Positions 32,929-43,307 of a DNA stretch of 64,000 nt are shown one piece after another (positions within the stretch are counted from its first letter, which is position 1; every line of letters begins with the position of its first letter). Origin of the DNA: Roseateles amylovorans (GTDB taxonomy: Bacteria > Pseudomonadota > Gammaproteobacteria > Burkholderiales > Burkholderiaceae_C). The stretch is taken from contig NZ_CP104562.2 in assembly GCF_025398155.2 (NCBI RefSeq), positions 4,402,001-4,466,000 on the forward strand, given 5' to 3'. The notes under the pieces are model-generated. The model ran no database searches, was not told the origin of the DNA, and worked only from the letters and a program-made list of their open reading frames with translations. The translations under genes and the position numbers were made by a program.

Positions 32929-35901
32929 ATGCCCACCAGTTCCTCCTCCCGTTCCAGCCGATCCGCCCGCTCTGCAGACACGGCCGGAAAGGCCTCCAAG
33001 ACCTCCGCAAAAACGTCCGCCAAGGCGTCCGATCAGGCCGCTGCCAAGCGCAACGCCAAGGCCGGCACCTCGCGCAGCAGCGCTTCGTCCGGTGGGTCTT
33101 CCTCCCGGCCCTCCCCCGCCCTCAGTCGGGCGGCCAAGGACAAGAACCAGCCGCTGATGGACGACATCCGGCTGCTGGGACGCATCCTCGGCGAGGTGAT
33201 TCGGGAGCAGGAAGGCCGCGAGGCCTATGAGCTGGTGGAACGGGTGCGGCAGCTGTCTGTCGCCTTCCGGCTCAAGCGCGATGCCCAGGCCGGCAAGCAG
33301 ATGGACAAGCTGTTGAAGAGCCTCTCGGGCGAACAGACGGTGAGCGTCATCCGGGCCTTCAGCTATTTCTCCCACCTGGCCAACATCGCGGAGGACCGCC
33401 ACCATGTGCGCCGCCGCGAAATCCATGACCGCGACGGCAGCCTGCAACCGGGCTCGCTGGCCTATGCGCTGGAGAAGCTGTTCGAAGCGGGTGTGCGTCC
33501 CGTCGAAGTGGTGAAGACGCTGGCGAATGGTTTCGTCTCCCCTGTCCTCACCGCCCACCCGACCGAAGTGCAGCGCAAGAGCATTCTGGATGCGGAGCGC
33601 GCCGTGGCGGAGCTGGTGACGCAGCGCGATGGCCTGCACACCGAACGGGAAAAGGCAGCCAACGAAAAACTGATCCGCGCCCGCGTCACGCAGCTGTGGC
33701 AGACCCGAATGCTGCGCTATTCCAAGTTGACGGTCTCCGACGAGATCGAGAACTCGCTCAGCTACTACCACGCCACCTTCCTTCGGGAGATTCCCAAGCT
33801 CTATGCCGAGCTGGAAGAGGCGCTGCCCGGCGAGCAGATCGCGTCGTTCCTGCGCATGGGTCAATGGATCGGAGGCGATCGGGACGGCAACCCGAACGTG
33901 ACCGCGGCGACGATGCAACAGGCCCTGAAGCGCCAGAGCGAGGTCGCCCTGCGCCACTACCTGACGGAGCTGCATGCGCTGGGGGCGGAGCTGTCCATTT
34001 CGCTGCGGCTGACCGGTGTCTCCCCGGCGATGCAGCAACTGGCCGAGCGCAGTCCGGACCGCAATGAACATCGCATGGACGAGCCCTATCGGCGCGCCCT
34101 CACCGGCATGTACGCCCGGCTCGCGGCAACGCTGCAGGCGCTGACCGGCACCGAAGCCCTGCGGCACGCGGTCGCGCCCCAGGATCCGTATGTGTCGCCC
34201 GACGAACTGCTGGCCGACCTGCGGGTGATCCAGTCCTCGCTCGAAGCGAATCATGCGCAGGCGCTGATCGCGCCTCGACTCAAGCCGCTGATCCGCGCGT
34301 TGCAGGTCTTCGGCTTTCACCTCGCCACGCTGGACCTTCGCCAGAGCTCCGACCAACACGAGGCGGTGGTGGCCGAGCTGCTGCGCACCGCACGGGTTTG
34401 CGACGACTACAGCGCGCTGGACGAAGCGCAGCGCCGCAACCTGCTGGTCGGCCTGCTCAACGAAACCCGGCCGCTGCGCGTGCTGGGCGTGGACTACAGC
34501 GAGCGCACGCAGAGCGAGCTGGCGATCTTCGAGACCGCCCGCGAATCCCTGCGTCGCTATGGGCGCGAGGCCCTGCGCCACTACATCATTTCCCATACCG
34601 AGGATGTCAGCGACCTGCTGGAAGTCCAACTGCTGATGAAGGAAGTGGGACTGCTGCGCGGCACGCTGGACGGTCAGGCCGTCAGCGACCTGATCGTGGT
34701 GCCGCTGTTCGAGACGATTGCCGACCTGCGCAATGCGCCCGCGATCATGGGCGGCTTCTATGAGCTGCCAGGTATGGCGGCCCTGGTGCGCCGCTCCGGT
34801 GGCGAGCAGGACATCATGCTGGGCTACTCCGACTCCAACAAGGATGGCGGCGTCTTCACCAGCAGCTGGGAGCTCTACCGCGCGGAAATCGCGCTGGTGC
34901 GTCTGTTCGACGAGCTGCGGCAGCAAGGTCCACTCACCCTGCGCCTGTTCCATGGCCGCGGCGGCACCGTGGGTCGCGGCGGCGGCCCGAGCTACCAGGC
35001 CATCCTGGCCCAGCCACCGGGCACGGTGAATGGCCAGATCCGGCTGACCGAACAAGGCGAGGTGATCAACTCCAAGTACGCCAATCCGGAGATCGGCCGG
35101 CGCAACCTGGAAACCCTGGTGGCCGCCACGCTGGAAGCCACCCTGCTGCATCCGACCAAGTCCGCGCCGAAGTCCTTCATGGATGCGGCCCAGGTGCTGT
35201 CCGATGCCAGCTTCGCCGCCTACCGCGGCCTGGTCTACGACACCCCCGGTTTCGCCGACTTCTTCTTCGCCACCACGCCGATCCGCGAGATCGCCGAGCT
35301 CAACATCGGCTCGCGCCCGGCCTCACGCAAGGCCACCCGCGCCATCGAGGACCTGCGGGCCATTCCGTGGGGCTTCAGCTGGGGCCAGTCCCGCATCACG
35401 CTGCCGGGCTGGTGCGGTTTCGGCTCGGGCGTGCAGACCTTCCTGGGCAAGGACAAGGCCGGCCGCGAACAGAACCTGGCCCTGCTCAAGCGCATGTTCA
35501 AGCAGTGGCCGTTCTTCAAGACCTTGCTGTCCAACCTGGACATGGTGCTGGCCAAGGCCGATCTGGACATCGCGCAGCGCTATCTGGATCTGGTGGAAGA
35601 CAAGCGGTTGGGCAAGAAGATCTTTGCGGCCATCCAGGCCGAATTCGCCCGCACCGAAGAGGCGCTGGAATTGATCACCGGGGATGGCCATCGCCTGTCG
35701 GCCAATCCGGCCCTGGCGCGTTCGATCGAGCACCGCTTCCCCTACATCGATCCGCTCAACCACCTGCAAGTGGAACTGATGCGGCGCTACCGCGCCATTC
35801 CCGCCGACAAGCGGGACCAGGATCCGCGGATGGAGCGGGTGCAGCGCGGCATTCATCTGTCGATCAACGGGATCGCGGCGGGGCTGCGCAACACGGGCTG
35901 A
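32929..35901 (+). CDS. ppc: Phosphoenolpyruvate carboxylase
   Basis: A 990-aa anaplerotic enzyme making oxaloacetate from phosphoenolpyruvate and bicarbonate. Key motifs are VLTAHPTEVQRKS (catalytic His), WIGGDRDGNPNV, GYSDSNKDGG, FHGRGGTVGRGGGP and the C-terminal LRNTG. The first 70 residues are Ser/Ala/Lys-rich and low complexity, absent from most PEP carboxylases. ATG 32929 is chosen; the open frame runs 36 codons further upstream. A small GTAAC-TTG-GTTAC inverted repeat at 32879-32891 lies 38 bp before the start. Confidence 0.95.
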   Translation: MPTSSSSRSSRSARSADTAGKASKTSAKTSAKASDQAAAKRNAKAGTSRSSASSGGSSSRPSPALSRAAKDKNQPLMDDIRLLGRILGEVIREQEGREAYELVERVRQLSVAFRLKRDAQAGKQMDKLLKSLSGEQTVSVIRAFSYFSHLANIAEDRHHVRRREIHDRDGSLQPGSLAYALEKLFEAGVRPVEVVKTLANGFVSPVLTAHPTEVQRKSILDAERAVAELVTQRDGLHTEREKAANEKLIRARVTQLWQTRMLRYSKLTVSDEIENSLSYYHATFLREIPKLYAELEEALPGEQIASFLRMGQWIGGDRDGNPNVTAATMQQALKRQSEVALRHYLTELHALGAELSISLRLTGVSPAMQQLAERSPDRNEHRMDEPYRRALTGMYARLAATLQALTGTEALRHAVAPQDPYVSPDELLADLRVIQSSLEANHAQALIAPRLKPLIRALQVFGFHLATLDLRQSSDQHEAVVAELLRTARVCDDYSALDEAQRRNLLVGLLNETRPLRVLGVDYSERTQSELAIFETARESLRRYGREALRHYIISHTEDVSDLLEVQLLMKEVGLLRGTLDGQAVSDLIVVPLFETIADLRNAPAIMGGFYELPGMAALVRRSGGEQDIMLGYSDSNKDGGVFTSSWELYRAEIALVRLFDELRQQGPLTLRLFHGRGGTVGRGGGPSYQAILAQPPGTVNGQIRLTEQGEVINSKYANPEIGRRNLETLVAATLEATLLHPTKSAPKSFMDAAQVLSDASFAAYRGLVYDTPGFADFFFATTPIREIAELNIGSRPASRKATRAIEDLRAIPWGFSWGQSRITLPGWCGFGSGVQTFLGKDKAGREQNLALLKRMFKQWPFFKTLLSNLDMVLAKADLDIAQRYLDLVEDKRLGKKIFAAIQAEFARTEEALELITGDGHRLSANPALARSIEHRFPYIDPLNHLQVELMRRYRAIPADKRDQDPRMERVQRGIHLSINGIAAGLRNTG

Positions 35902-35940
35902 CGCCACACAGCAGATGACGCTGGCCGGGTGGGCGGCCAT

Positions 35941-35980
35941 CTATCCGGATCTTTCCGGATCTGTCCGGATCAGACCGGAC
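35941..35980. repeat. 10-bp tandem repeat after ppc
   Basis: Three direct units with core TCCGGAT every 10 bp (35941-35970) and a degenerate fourth, in the 98-bp gap between convergent ppc and the exported-protein gene. A related pair of TCCGGAT units occurs at 60434-60448. Confidence 0.7.
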
Positions 35981-35999
35981 CGGACAGGAGCCGGTCAGC

Positions 36000-37226
36000 T
36001 CAAGAGCCCGTCGGCGCGGGCGGGCCCTTGCGTTTCATCGTCGCCTCGGCGGCCTCGGGCGTCGGCAATTCGCCGCCGCGACGCTGGAAGGTGGCGATGT
36101 CGCCGGTCGTCGCGGCCTCGACATCGAAGGCCACGCTGTACTGGGTACGGGCGCAGTTCATGCCGTCATCGCTGCGCGCCGCCGGTCCCGCACGCAGGAC
36201 GGTATAGCGGCGCATCGTCTCCACCAACTGCGCAGGCGTGACCGGCAGGTCATCGGCGGGCAGCTTCATGTGGTCCGCAAACAGCCCGGCGAAGCCGCGC
36301 TCCTCGATCGAAGTCTCCAGGCGGATCGCATCCTTCGCATAGCCCTGGCAGGCACTGCGCAGCACGGGATCCGCAGGCGCCGAGTAGCCGCAGACGCGGC
36401 TGGCGGCGCTCAGGAAATGTGCCGTCTCCGAGGCGTCGGCGCCCATCGTCCGGTTGGCAATCGGCAGCAGCAGCTTGGGATCAGTGACGCCGCTGTCTAC
36501 CACCCGCTTGAGCATGCGCCCCTTCATCACGATGACGTAGGACGCGTCATGCGCGCGGGCCAGCCATTGGCGCGCCTCCGCGATCGTGGGCGCCTTGGAC
36601 GCCAGCAGCCACATCGCCGTCGCATTGCCTGGGTCGAGCTGCAGCCAACGGCTCGGCGTGAGTGACTGGCAGGCCGGCACATCGACCTTGCTGCAGGTGC
36701 GCAGCGCCAGGCCGTAGATCAAGGGATCGGTCGTCTGTTCGGCGATGTCGGCGATGCGTCCGACATCGAACTGCAGCACCGCCGCCGTCATCCGGGCCAG
36801 CTCGTCGCCGGCCAGCGCCAGCTTGCGTGACTGCTCCGCCAGCACCGCCTTCTCATGCGCTGCCAACTGCGCATTGCGCGGATCGTCCATGCCGACACCG
36901 GCGCTGAAGGCATGCGGGAAATCCGCGCCGCAGTAGCGGTCGCGCGCGGCGGCGGCCGATGCGGCGGCCACGGCCGCATCAGCGGTGTTGCGCGCACCGT
37001 CCAGCAGCAACCACTGCACCGCGTTGTTCGGCGAGGCGGCGTCATCGGGTGCCTGGCCTTCCTCGGGCGTCACCTCGGCGGCGAGTGCCACCGTGTGCAG
37101 GGACACCCCGTCCGTCGCCGGCACCAGACCGTCGCCCGAGGCGAGATGGACCATCCACCAGGCGCCCGCTCCGACCAGGGCGAGCACGGTCACACCCGCC
37201 AAGGCGGCACCAGTGCGGAACCTCAT
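36000..37226 (-). CDS. Hypothetical exported or membrane-anchored protein
   Basis: A 408-aa protein with an N-terminal signal anchor (GAALAGVTVLALVGAGAWWMV) and a large, mainly helical periplasmic part. It has several Cys residues (RYCGADF, LRTCSKVDVPACQS, SRVCGYS, RSACQGY) that could form disulfides. No family is recognised. ATG 37226 lies one base after the stop of the LytTR regulator (TGAGATG), so it is translated with the two-component system and is a likely part of its output or sensing. Confidence 0.65.
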   Translation of the reverse strand: MRFRTGAALAGVTVLALVGAGAWWMVHLASGDGLVPATDGVSLHTVALAAEVTPEEGQAPDDAASPNNAVQWLLLDGARNTADAAVAAASAAAARDRYCGADFPHAFSAGVGMDDPRNAQLAAHEKAVLAEQSRKLALAGDELARMTAAVLQFDVGRIADIAEQTTDPLIYGLALRTCSKVDVPACQSLTPSRWLQLDPGNATAMWLLASKAPTIAEARQWLARAHDASYVIVMKGRMLKRVVDSGVTDPKLLLPIANRTMGADASETAHFLSAASRVCGYSAPADPVLRSACQGYAKDAIRLETSIEERGFAGLFADHMKLPADDLPVTPAQLVETMRRYTVLRAGPAARSDDGMNCARTQYSVAFDVEAATTGDIATFQRRGGELPTPEAAEATMKRKGPPAPTGS

Positions 37227-37227
37227 C

Positions 37228-38040
37228 TCAGCGCTGCCCGGCCAGCGCCTCGCGCACAGCCGCCACCTGGCGGCGCGACACCGCCAGCCATTCATTCACA
37301 TGGGCGATGCGCACCGCCCAACCCATTTCGCCGCCGAGGTCGCCATCGCCCTCGGCGGAGCCATCGGTCGGCACATGCCGCTCGAGCTCACGGACCGCCG
37401 ACTTGGCCACCAGCGCATTGCGGTGCACCCGCAGGAAGCGCTCACCGAGGCGCTGCTCCAGGTCGCTCAGCGAGCCGTCCATCACATGGCTGTGGGTCGC
37501 CGTGCGCAGCGTCAAATACTTGAGTTCCGCCTTGAAATACAGCACCTCCGACAGCGGCACCCGCAGCAGCCGGCCCCGCTCGGTGATGTTGATCACCGGG
37601 CCTTCGTCGCCGGCGGGCTGGGCCTGTTGGTCGCGGGCCTTGGCGGCAGCACGCTCTTCCTGTCGGAGCGCGGCGCGGGCCAGGCTGGCCTGCAGCCGCT
37701 CGCGTCGCACGGGCTTGGTGAGGTAGTCCAGCGCCTCCAGCTCGAAGGCCTCCAATGCATGCTGCGCATGGGCGGTCACGAACACGATCGAGGGCGCAAA
37801 CGGCCGACCGCGCAGCAGTTGCGCCAGTCCCAGGCCGTCCAGTCCGGGCATCTGGACATCCAGCAGCACCAGGTCGCAGCCGTGGTCCCTCAGCCAGTTC
37901 AGGGCCTGTTCCCCGCTGCTGGCTTCGGCGATCACCTCCGCCCGCGGCTCGTCGTTGGCCTCGACCAGCCCGCGCAGTCGCAGACGCGCCAGGGGCTCGT
38001 CATCGACGATCAGGATCTTCAGCGGAGGATGCGTCAGCAT
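37228..38040 (-). CDS. LytTR-family response regulator (AlgR/LytR type)
   Basis: A 270-aa regulator. The receiver domain has ILIVDDEPLARLRL, phospho-acceptor Asp in LVLLDVQMPGLDG and Lys in YLTKPV. A LytTR DNA-binding domain follows an Ala/Gln linker (VLYFKAELKYLTLRT, FLRVHRNALVA). ATG 38040 (MLTHPPLKILIV) is preferred to the longer frame. The cognate kinase gene ends 187 bp upstream on the same strand. Confidence 0.9.
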   Translation of the reverse strand: MLTHPPLKILIVDDEPLARLRLRGLVEANDEPRAEVIAEASSGEQALNWLRDHGCDLVLLDVQMPGLDGLGLAQLLRGRPFAPSIVFVTAHAQHALEAFELEALDYLTKPVRRERLQASLARAALRQEERAAAKARDQQAQPAGDEGPVINITERGRLLRVPLSEVLYFKAELKYLTLRTATHSHVMDGSLSDLEQRLGERFLRVHRNALVAKSAVRELERHVPTDGSAEGDGDLGGEMGWAVRIAHVNEWLAVSRRQVAAVREALAGQR

Positions 38041-38227
38041 GTCGATCAACTCGGAGAAAGGAAGCCGGGGGTGCCGCACGGGTCCGGGGGCAGAGGCGGT
38101 GGCTTCGGTGAAGGCGTGCCGGAGCGGAAGTCTGCGTATTCCGTGGCGTCTTGGCCGTCAGCGGTCGTAACAGTCGCAACATTCACCGGTCATCCCCCAG
38201 CCAACTGCCGCTCATCGCCCCGATGCT

Positions 38228-39307
38228 TCAACGAGGCAACACGATCCGGACCGCAAATCGTCCGGGACTGGGCGCCGCCTCCAGCTTCGCGGCCACATCA
38301 TGCATGAGCCGCAGACGCTGACGCACGTTGCGCAGGGCCAGGCCATGACCCTGTGTGCGAGACGGCGCGCCCACGGAATTGATCACCCGGATCTCCACCT
38401 CAGAGCCCCGGGAGCGGGTGGTGATGGTGACGTCGCCGCCCTGATCGTTGGGCTCGACGCCGTGACGGACCGCGTTTTCCACCAACGGCTGCAGCAGCAA
38501 GGGCGGCACGCGGGTCTCGCTGCAATGCGGGTCGAGCTGCCAGGTGACCCGCAGCCGGTCCCCGAAGCGCAGTTGCTCGATCGCCAGGTAGCGCCGCGCG
38601 AGTTCGACCTCCTGCGCCAGCGGCACGCCTTCGCTGCGGGCCCCGGTGTCGGACAGCGCGACCCGGAACAGCTCGCTCAGGTCCTCCAGCACTTCCTCCG
38701 CACGGGCCGGATCGACCCGCACCAGCGCAATCGCGGTGTTCAGCGTATTGAAGAGGAAGTGCGGACGAATCCGCGATTGCAGTTCGACCAGGCGCGCCAG
38801 CGCATCCGCCGGCGCCTGGGCGCGTTCGCGCAGCTTCAGCCAGCCCAGCAGCATCGCCGCGGCCAGCGCGCCGATGCAGGCCAGCGCCCCGTGTTGCAGC
38901 GGGCTCACCGGCTGGAGTCCGACCCATTCCAACAGACGCCCGCCGCCGTGGGCGCACGTCGCACCCAGCACGATGGGCAGCGTCCATTGCGCCCATTCCG
39001 GCAATCTCGCCAGCAGTCGCTTGGCCGCGCAGACCAGCAGCAGCCAGCTCAGCAGGCCGGACATCGACGCCACGGTGGCGGTGCCCATCGCCCACATCCA
39101 CTGGGACAGGGTTTCCTGCGCCATGGCCAGACCGAGGGCCTGCACCAGTTGCACGCCGAGGACGGCACGCAGCACCAGCCCGACATGGCAGACATCGAAA
39201 CGCCGTTGGGCATCGATCAGCGGCGCACTGGTCATCAGCCGGGTCTCGAGGCGGGTTTCCTCCCAGGCCTGTTGCGTGGTGTGTGGGTGCTGCGCCCGGT
39301 CGGCCAT
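38228..39307 (-). CDS. Sensor histidine kinase, LytS/AlgZ type (His_kinase family)
   Basis: A 359-aa kinase with about four membrane spans in the first 190 residues and no large periplasmic domain. The cytoplasmic part has the phospho-acceptor motif SRIRPHFLFNTLNTA and the ATP-binding N box PLVENAVRHG, then HGLALRNVRQRL. This is the AlgZ/FimS layout that pairs with LytTR regulators. ATG 39307 is chosen. It is divergent from argH across 161 bp. Confidence 0.9.
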   Translation of the reverse strand: MADRAQHPHTTQQAWEETRLETRLMTSAPLIDAQRRFDVCHVGLVLRAVLGVQLVQALGLAMAQETLSQWMWAMGTATVASMSGLLSWLLLVCAAKRLLARLPEWAQWTLPIVLGATCAHGGGRLLEWVGLQPVSPLQHGALACIGALAAAMLLGWLKLRERAQAPADALARLVELQSRIRPHFLFNTLNTAIALVRVDPARAEEVLEDLSELFRVALSDTGARSEGVPLAQEVELARRYLAIEQLRFGDRLRVTWQLDPHCSETRVPPLLLQPLVENAVRHGVEPNDQGGDVTITTRSRGSEVEIRVINSVGAPSRTQGHGLALRNVRQRLRLMHDVAAKLEAAPSPGRFAVRIVLPR

Positions 39308-39468
39308 CGGATCTCCGTCCCTGCCCTTTAGAATTGATCGCCGATTCTCTCCCAGGCCAGTGCCCGCGCACCATGCGGAAACGCCCGGGGCTGTCGGCGC
39401 CGTGGCCTGCAGCATGTCGTGTGCCGCGTTCCGCTTCCTGCCCTCGTTCCATCCTCCCGAGCCCCGCG

Positions 39469-40880
<1,412 letters not shown>

Positions 40881-40884
<4 letters not shown>

Positions 40885-41402
40885 GCGACCTGCACGACCT
40901 GCAAGATCTCGCGACGCCCAGCCTGGCCTGGACCGACAACCTGGTGCTGAACCAGCCGGAGCTGGACCATACCCATCAGGAGTTCGTCGAACTGCTGAAC
41001 CGCTACGGCGAGGCGCTGGACCGCGGCGAAGATGCCCTGCCCGCTTTCCGCGAGCTGCTCGCCCACACCGAGGACCACTTCGCGATGGAAGAGCGCTGGA
41101 TGGCGGCCACCGGCTTCGAGCCGCAGAACTGCCACAGCAGCCAGCATGCGATGGTGCTCAATGTGATGCGCGAAGTGGTCCGCTATGCCGATGAGCTGGG
41201 CGACCGCGAGCCGCTGGCCATCGTCCGGCAGGAGCTGGTGCAATGGTTCCCGTCTCATGCCGAGATGATGGATGCGGCGCTGGTCTACACGATGCAGCAA
41301 CGCGGCTTCGATCCCGCCACCGGTCAGGCGCAGCCAACGACGCAACTGCCCGAGGGTGAGAAGGCGGGCGCCGGTTGCGGCTCGACCGCTTGCGGTCACT
41401 GA
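40881..41402 (+). CDS. Bacteriohemerythrin
   Basis: A 173-aa di-iron oxygen-binding protein. Iron ligands are visible in PELDHTHQEF, HTEDHFAMEERW, SSQHAMV and FPSHAEMMD, the normal hemerythrin set. After the four-helix bundle a tail of about 35 residues ends CGSTACGH, with two Cys and a His. Translation is coupled to argH by an ATGA overlap. It probably stores or senses oxygen in the cytoplasm. Confidence 0.92.
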
Positions 41403-41460
41403 GCTCGGTCTGCGGCGATCAGCGTCGATCAGGAACGATCAGCGGCGGTCAGCGCCGCTT
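41403..41460. repeat. Imperfect 10-bp repeats after the bacteriohemerythrin gene
   Basis: Four CGATCAGCG-like units spaced 10 bp apart lie at about 41416-41455, in the 140-bp gap before dinB. No gene or terminator is seen in them. Confidence 0.6.
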
Positions 41461-41504
41461 GCCTTGATGGCTTGTTCATCACGCCGGCGCCCGTCACTGC
41501 GATG

Positions 41505-41521
41505 CTGACAGCGACTGTCAG
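41505..41521. promoter_or_regulatory. Inverted repeat upstream of dinB, operator candidate
   Basis: CTGACAG (41505-41511) and CTGTCAG (41515-41521) are perfect inverted repeats separated by CGA, centred about 30 bp before the dinB ATG. The outer CTG and CAG are 11 bases apart, which does not fit the usual LexA spacing, so a protein-binding site is likely but its regulator is unknown. Confidence 0.5.
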
Positions 41522-41542
41522 CCCTCACCCCCACAATGCCGC

Positions 41543-42781
41543 ATGGCCGAGCCGACGCCAGCGCTGCCCGATCGCCTGATCGCCCATCTGGACATGGACG
41601 CGTTCTACGCGTCTGTGGAGCTGCTGCGTTATCCGGAGCTCAAGGGGCTGCCGGTGGTGGTGGGCGGTCGGCGCGCCCATGCGCCGCAACTGCGGCCCGA
41701 CGGCACGCGCGAGTTTTTCAAGTTGGCCGACTACACCGGCCGCGGCGTGGTCACCACCTCCACCTACGCCGCGCGCGCCTTCGGTGTGTTCTCGGCCATG
41801 GGGCTGATGAAGGCGGCTCTGCTCGCGCCGCAGGCCATCCTGCTGCCGGCCGACTTCGATGCCTACCGCCACTATTCACGGCTGTTCAAGGACGCGGTTC
41901 GCGAACTGGCGCCGGTGATCGAGGACCGCGGCATCGACGAGATCTACATCGACCTGACCGACGTGCCCGGCGCGCGGGATCCGGTCGGCCATGACCCGCT
42001 GGGCGGGGCCCGCGCCCTCGCGCGCGAGATCAAGAACTCGGTGTGGCGGGCGACCGGACTGACCTGCTCGATCGGCGTGACACCGAACAAGCTGCTCTCC
42101 AAGATCGGCTCCGAACTGGAGAAGCCCGACGGCCTCACCGTGCTGACCATGGACGACCTGCCGACCCGCATCTGGCCGCTACCGGTGCGCCGCATCAACG
42201 GCATCGGTCCGAAGGCGGGCGCCAAGCTGGACAGCCTGGACATCCACACCATCGGCGACTTGGCGGCGGCCCCACCGGCTCTGCTGGCCCAGCACTTCGG
42301 ACCGGGCTACAGCCTCTGGCTGCATGAGGCGGCCCTGGGCCAGGATGATCGACCGGTGGTGACCTACAGCGAGCCGGTCTCGATCAGCCGGGAAACCACC
42401 TTTGAGCGCGACCTGCATGCGAAGCGGGACCGGCCGGAGCTGTCTCGCATCTTCACCGCCCTGTGCGAGCAACTGGCATCGGACCTGCAACGCAAGGGCT
42501 ACCAGGGCCGCACCATCGGCATCAAGCTGCGTTTCGAGGGCTTCCGCACCGTCACCCGAGACCTGACCCTCGAGCTGCCAGTGCAGGACGCCGCGGCCAT
42601 CCGAAGGGCTGCGGGTCTGTGCCTGAAACGCGTGGACCTGAGCCAGCGCTTGCGCTTGCTCGGCGTGCGTGTGGGCAAGCTGAGCCGGCCCGGCGATGTG
42701 GACTCGACCCGTCGCAGCCGCAGTGCCGCCAACGCGGCTCCGAACGGTCCGAAGCCCGAGAACCTGCGCCTGTTCAGTTGA
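41543..42781 (+). CDS. dinB: DNA polymerase IV (Y family)
   Basis: A 412-aa translesion polymerase. Catalytic acids are in IAHLDMDAFYASVE and GIDEIYIDLT; the fingers carry TSTYAARAFGV; a helix-hairpin-helix reads INGIGPKAGAKL; the little-finger domain follows. It ends NLRLFS, a beta-clamp-binding type tail. There is an insert after VVVGGRR compared with E. coli DinB, common in betaproteobacteria. Confidence 0.94.
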   Translation: MAEPTPALPDRLIAHLDMDAFYASVELLRYPELKGLPVVVGGRRAHAPQLRPDGTREFFKLADYTGRGVVTTSTYAARAFGVFSAMGLMKAALLAPQAILLPADFDAYRHYSRLFKDAVRELAPVIEDRGIDEIYIDLTDVPGARDPVGHDPLGGARALAREIKNSVWRATGLTCSIGVTPNKLLSKIGSELEKPDGLTVLTMDDLPTRIWPLPVRRINGIGPKAGAKLDSLDIHTIGDLAAAPPALLAQHFGPGYSLWLHEAALGQDDRPVVTYSEPVSISRETTFERDLHAKRDRPELSRIFTALCEQLASDLQRKGYQGRTIGIKLRFEGFRTVTRDLTLELPVQDAAAIRRAAGLCLKRVDLSQRLRLLGVRVGKLSRPGDVDSTRRSRSAANAAPNGPKPENLRLFS

Positions 42782-42984
42782 GTCGTCAGCAGGGTTGTTC
42801 GTCCTGCACCACGTTTCGGGTGACGCGCGAAAACCCAACGCGTTTGTGATCACACGCAATCCTTGATCTAGCGCCAGACGAGCGCACGCCACCACACGAA
42901 ACGCCTCCCGCGACCTTCACGCCAAAGGGCTGTACTGGCAGAGTGAAGCCCTCGGCCAGCAGCCCACCGCAGGAGTTCGCCATC

Positions 42985-43278
42985 ATGTCCATTCCGATCA
43001 GCCGCCGTTCCGCTCGCGCTGGCAATCAGCGCAGCAATCAGCGCGGCAAGCCAACGCGGCAACCCCCATCGTCATCCGTCCCACCCGACTCGGACCTGGA
43101 CGATCAAGACTGGATGGACTGGTTCCTCGCCGCCGGACTTCGGGCCACGGGCGGTGCCATGCTCGGCGTGGCCTTGAGCGGATTCATCTTTCCGCAGAGC
43201 GTGGCCCGCGATGTGCCCTCGATGCTGATCGGGGCTGCATTCATGCTGTGGATTGCACGCCGAAACGGCTCGATCTGA
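42985..43278 (+). CDS. Small hypothetical membrane protein
   Basis: A 97-aa protein with a basic Ser/Arg/Gln-rich N-terminus, an acidic DSDLDDQDW segment and two weak membrane spans (AGGLRATGGAMLG-like region and MLIGAAFMLWIA). ATG 42985 is chosen because AGGAG lies nine bases upstream. No family is recognised. A second small membrane-protein frame follows after 29 bp. Confidence 0.55.
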   Translation: MSIPISRRSARAGNQRSNQRGKPTRQPPSSSVPPDSDLDDQDWMDWFLAAGLRATGGAMLGVALSGFIFPQSVARDVPSMLIGAAFMLWIARRNGSI

Positions 43279-43307
43279 CAGCGGGCCAGCGATGACGGCG
43301 GCAGGAC

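Noticed and set aside
32893..35151. 752-codon minus-strand frame inside ppc
   Set aside because: Entirely antisense to PEP carboxylase, whose motifs are complete.
41505..41521. LexA (SOS) box before dinB
   Set aside because: The CTG and CAG are 11 bases apart and the centre lacks the AT-rich pattern, so I list only an inverted repeat.
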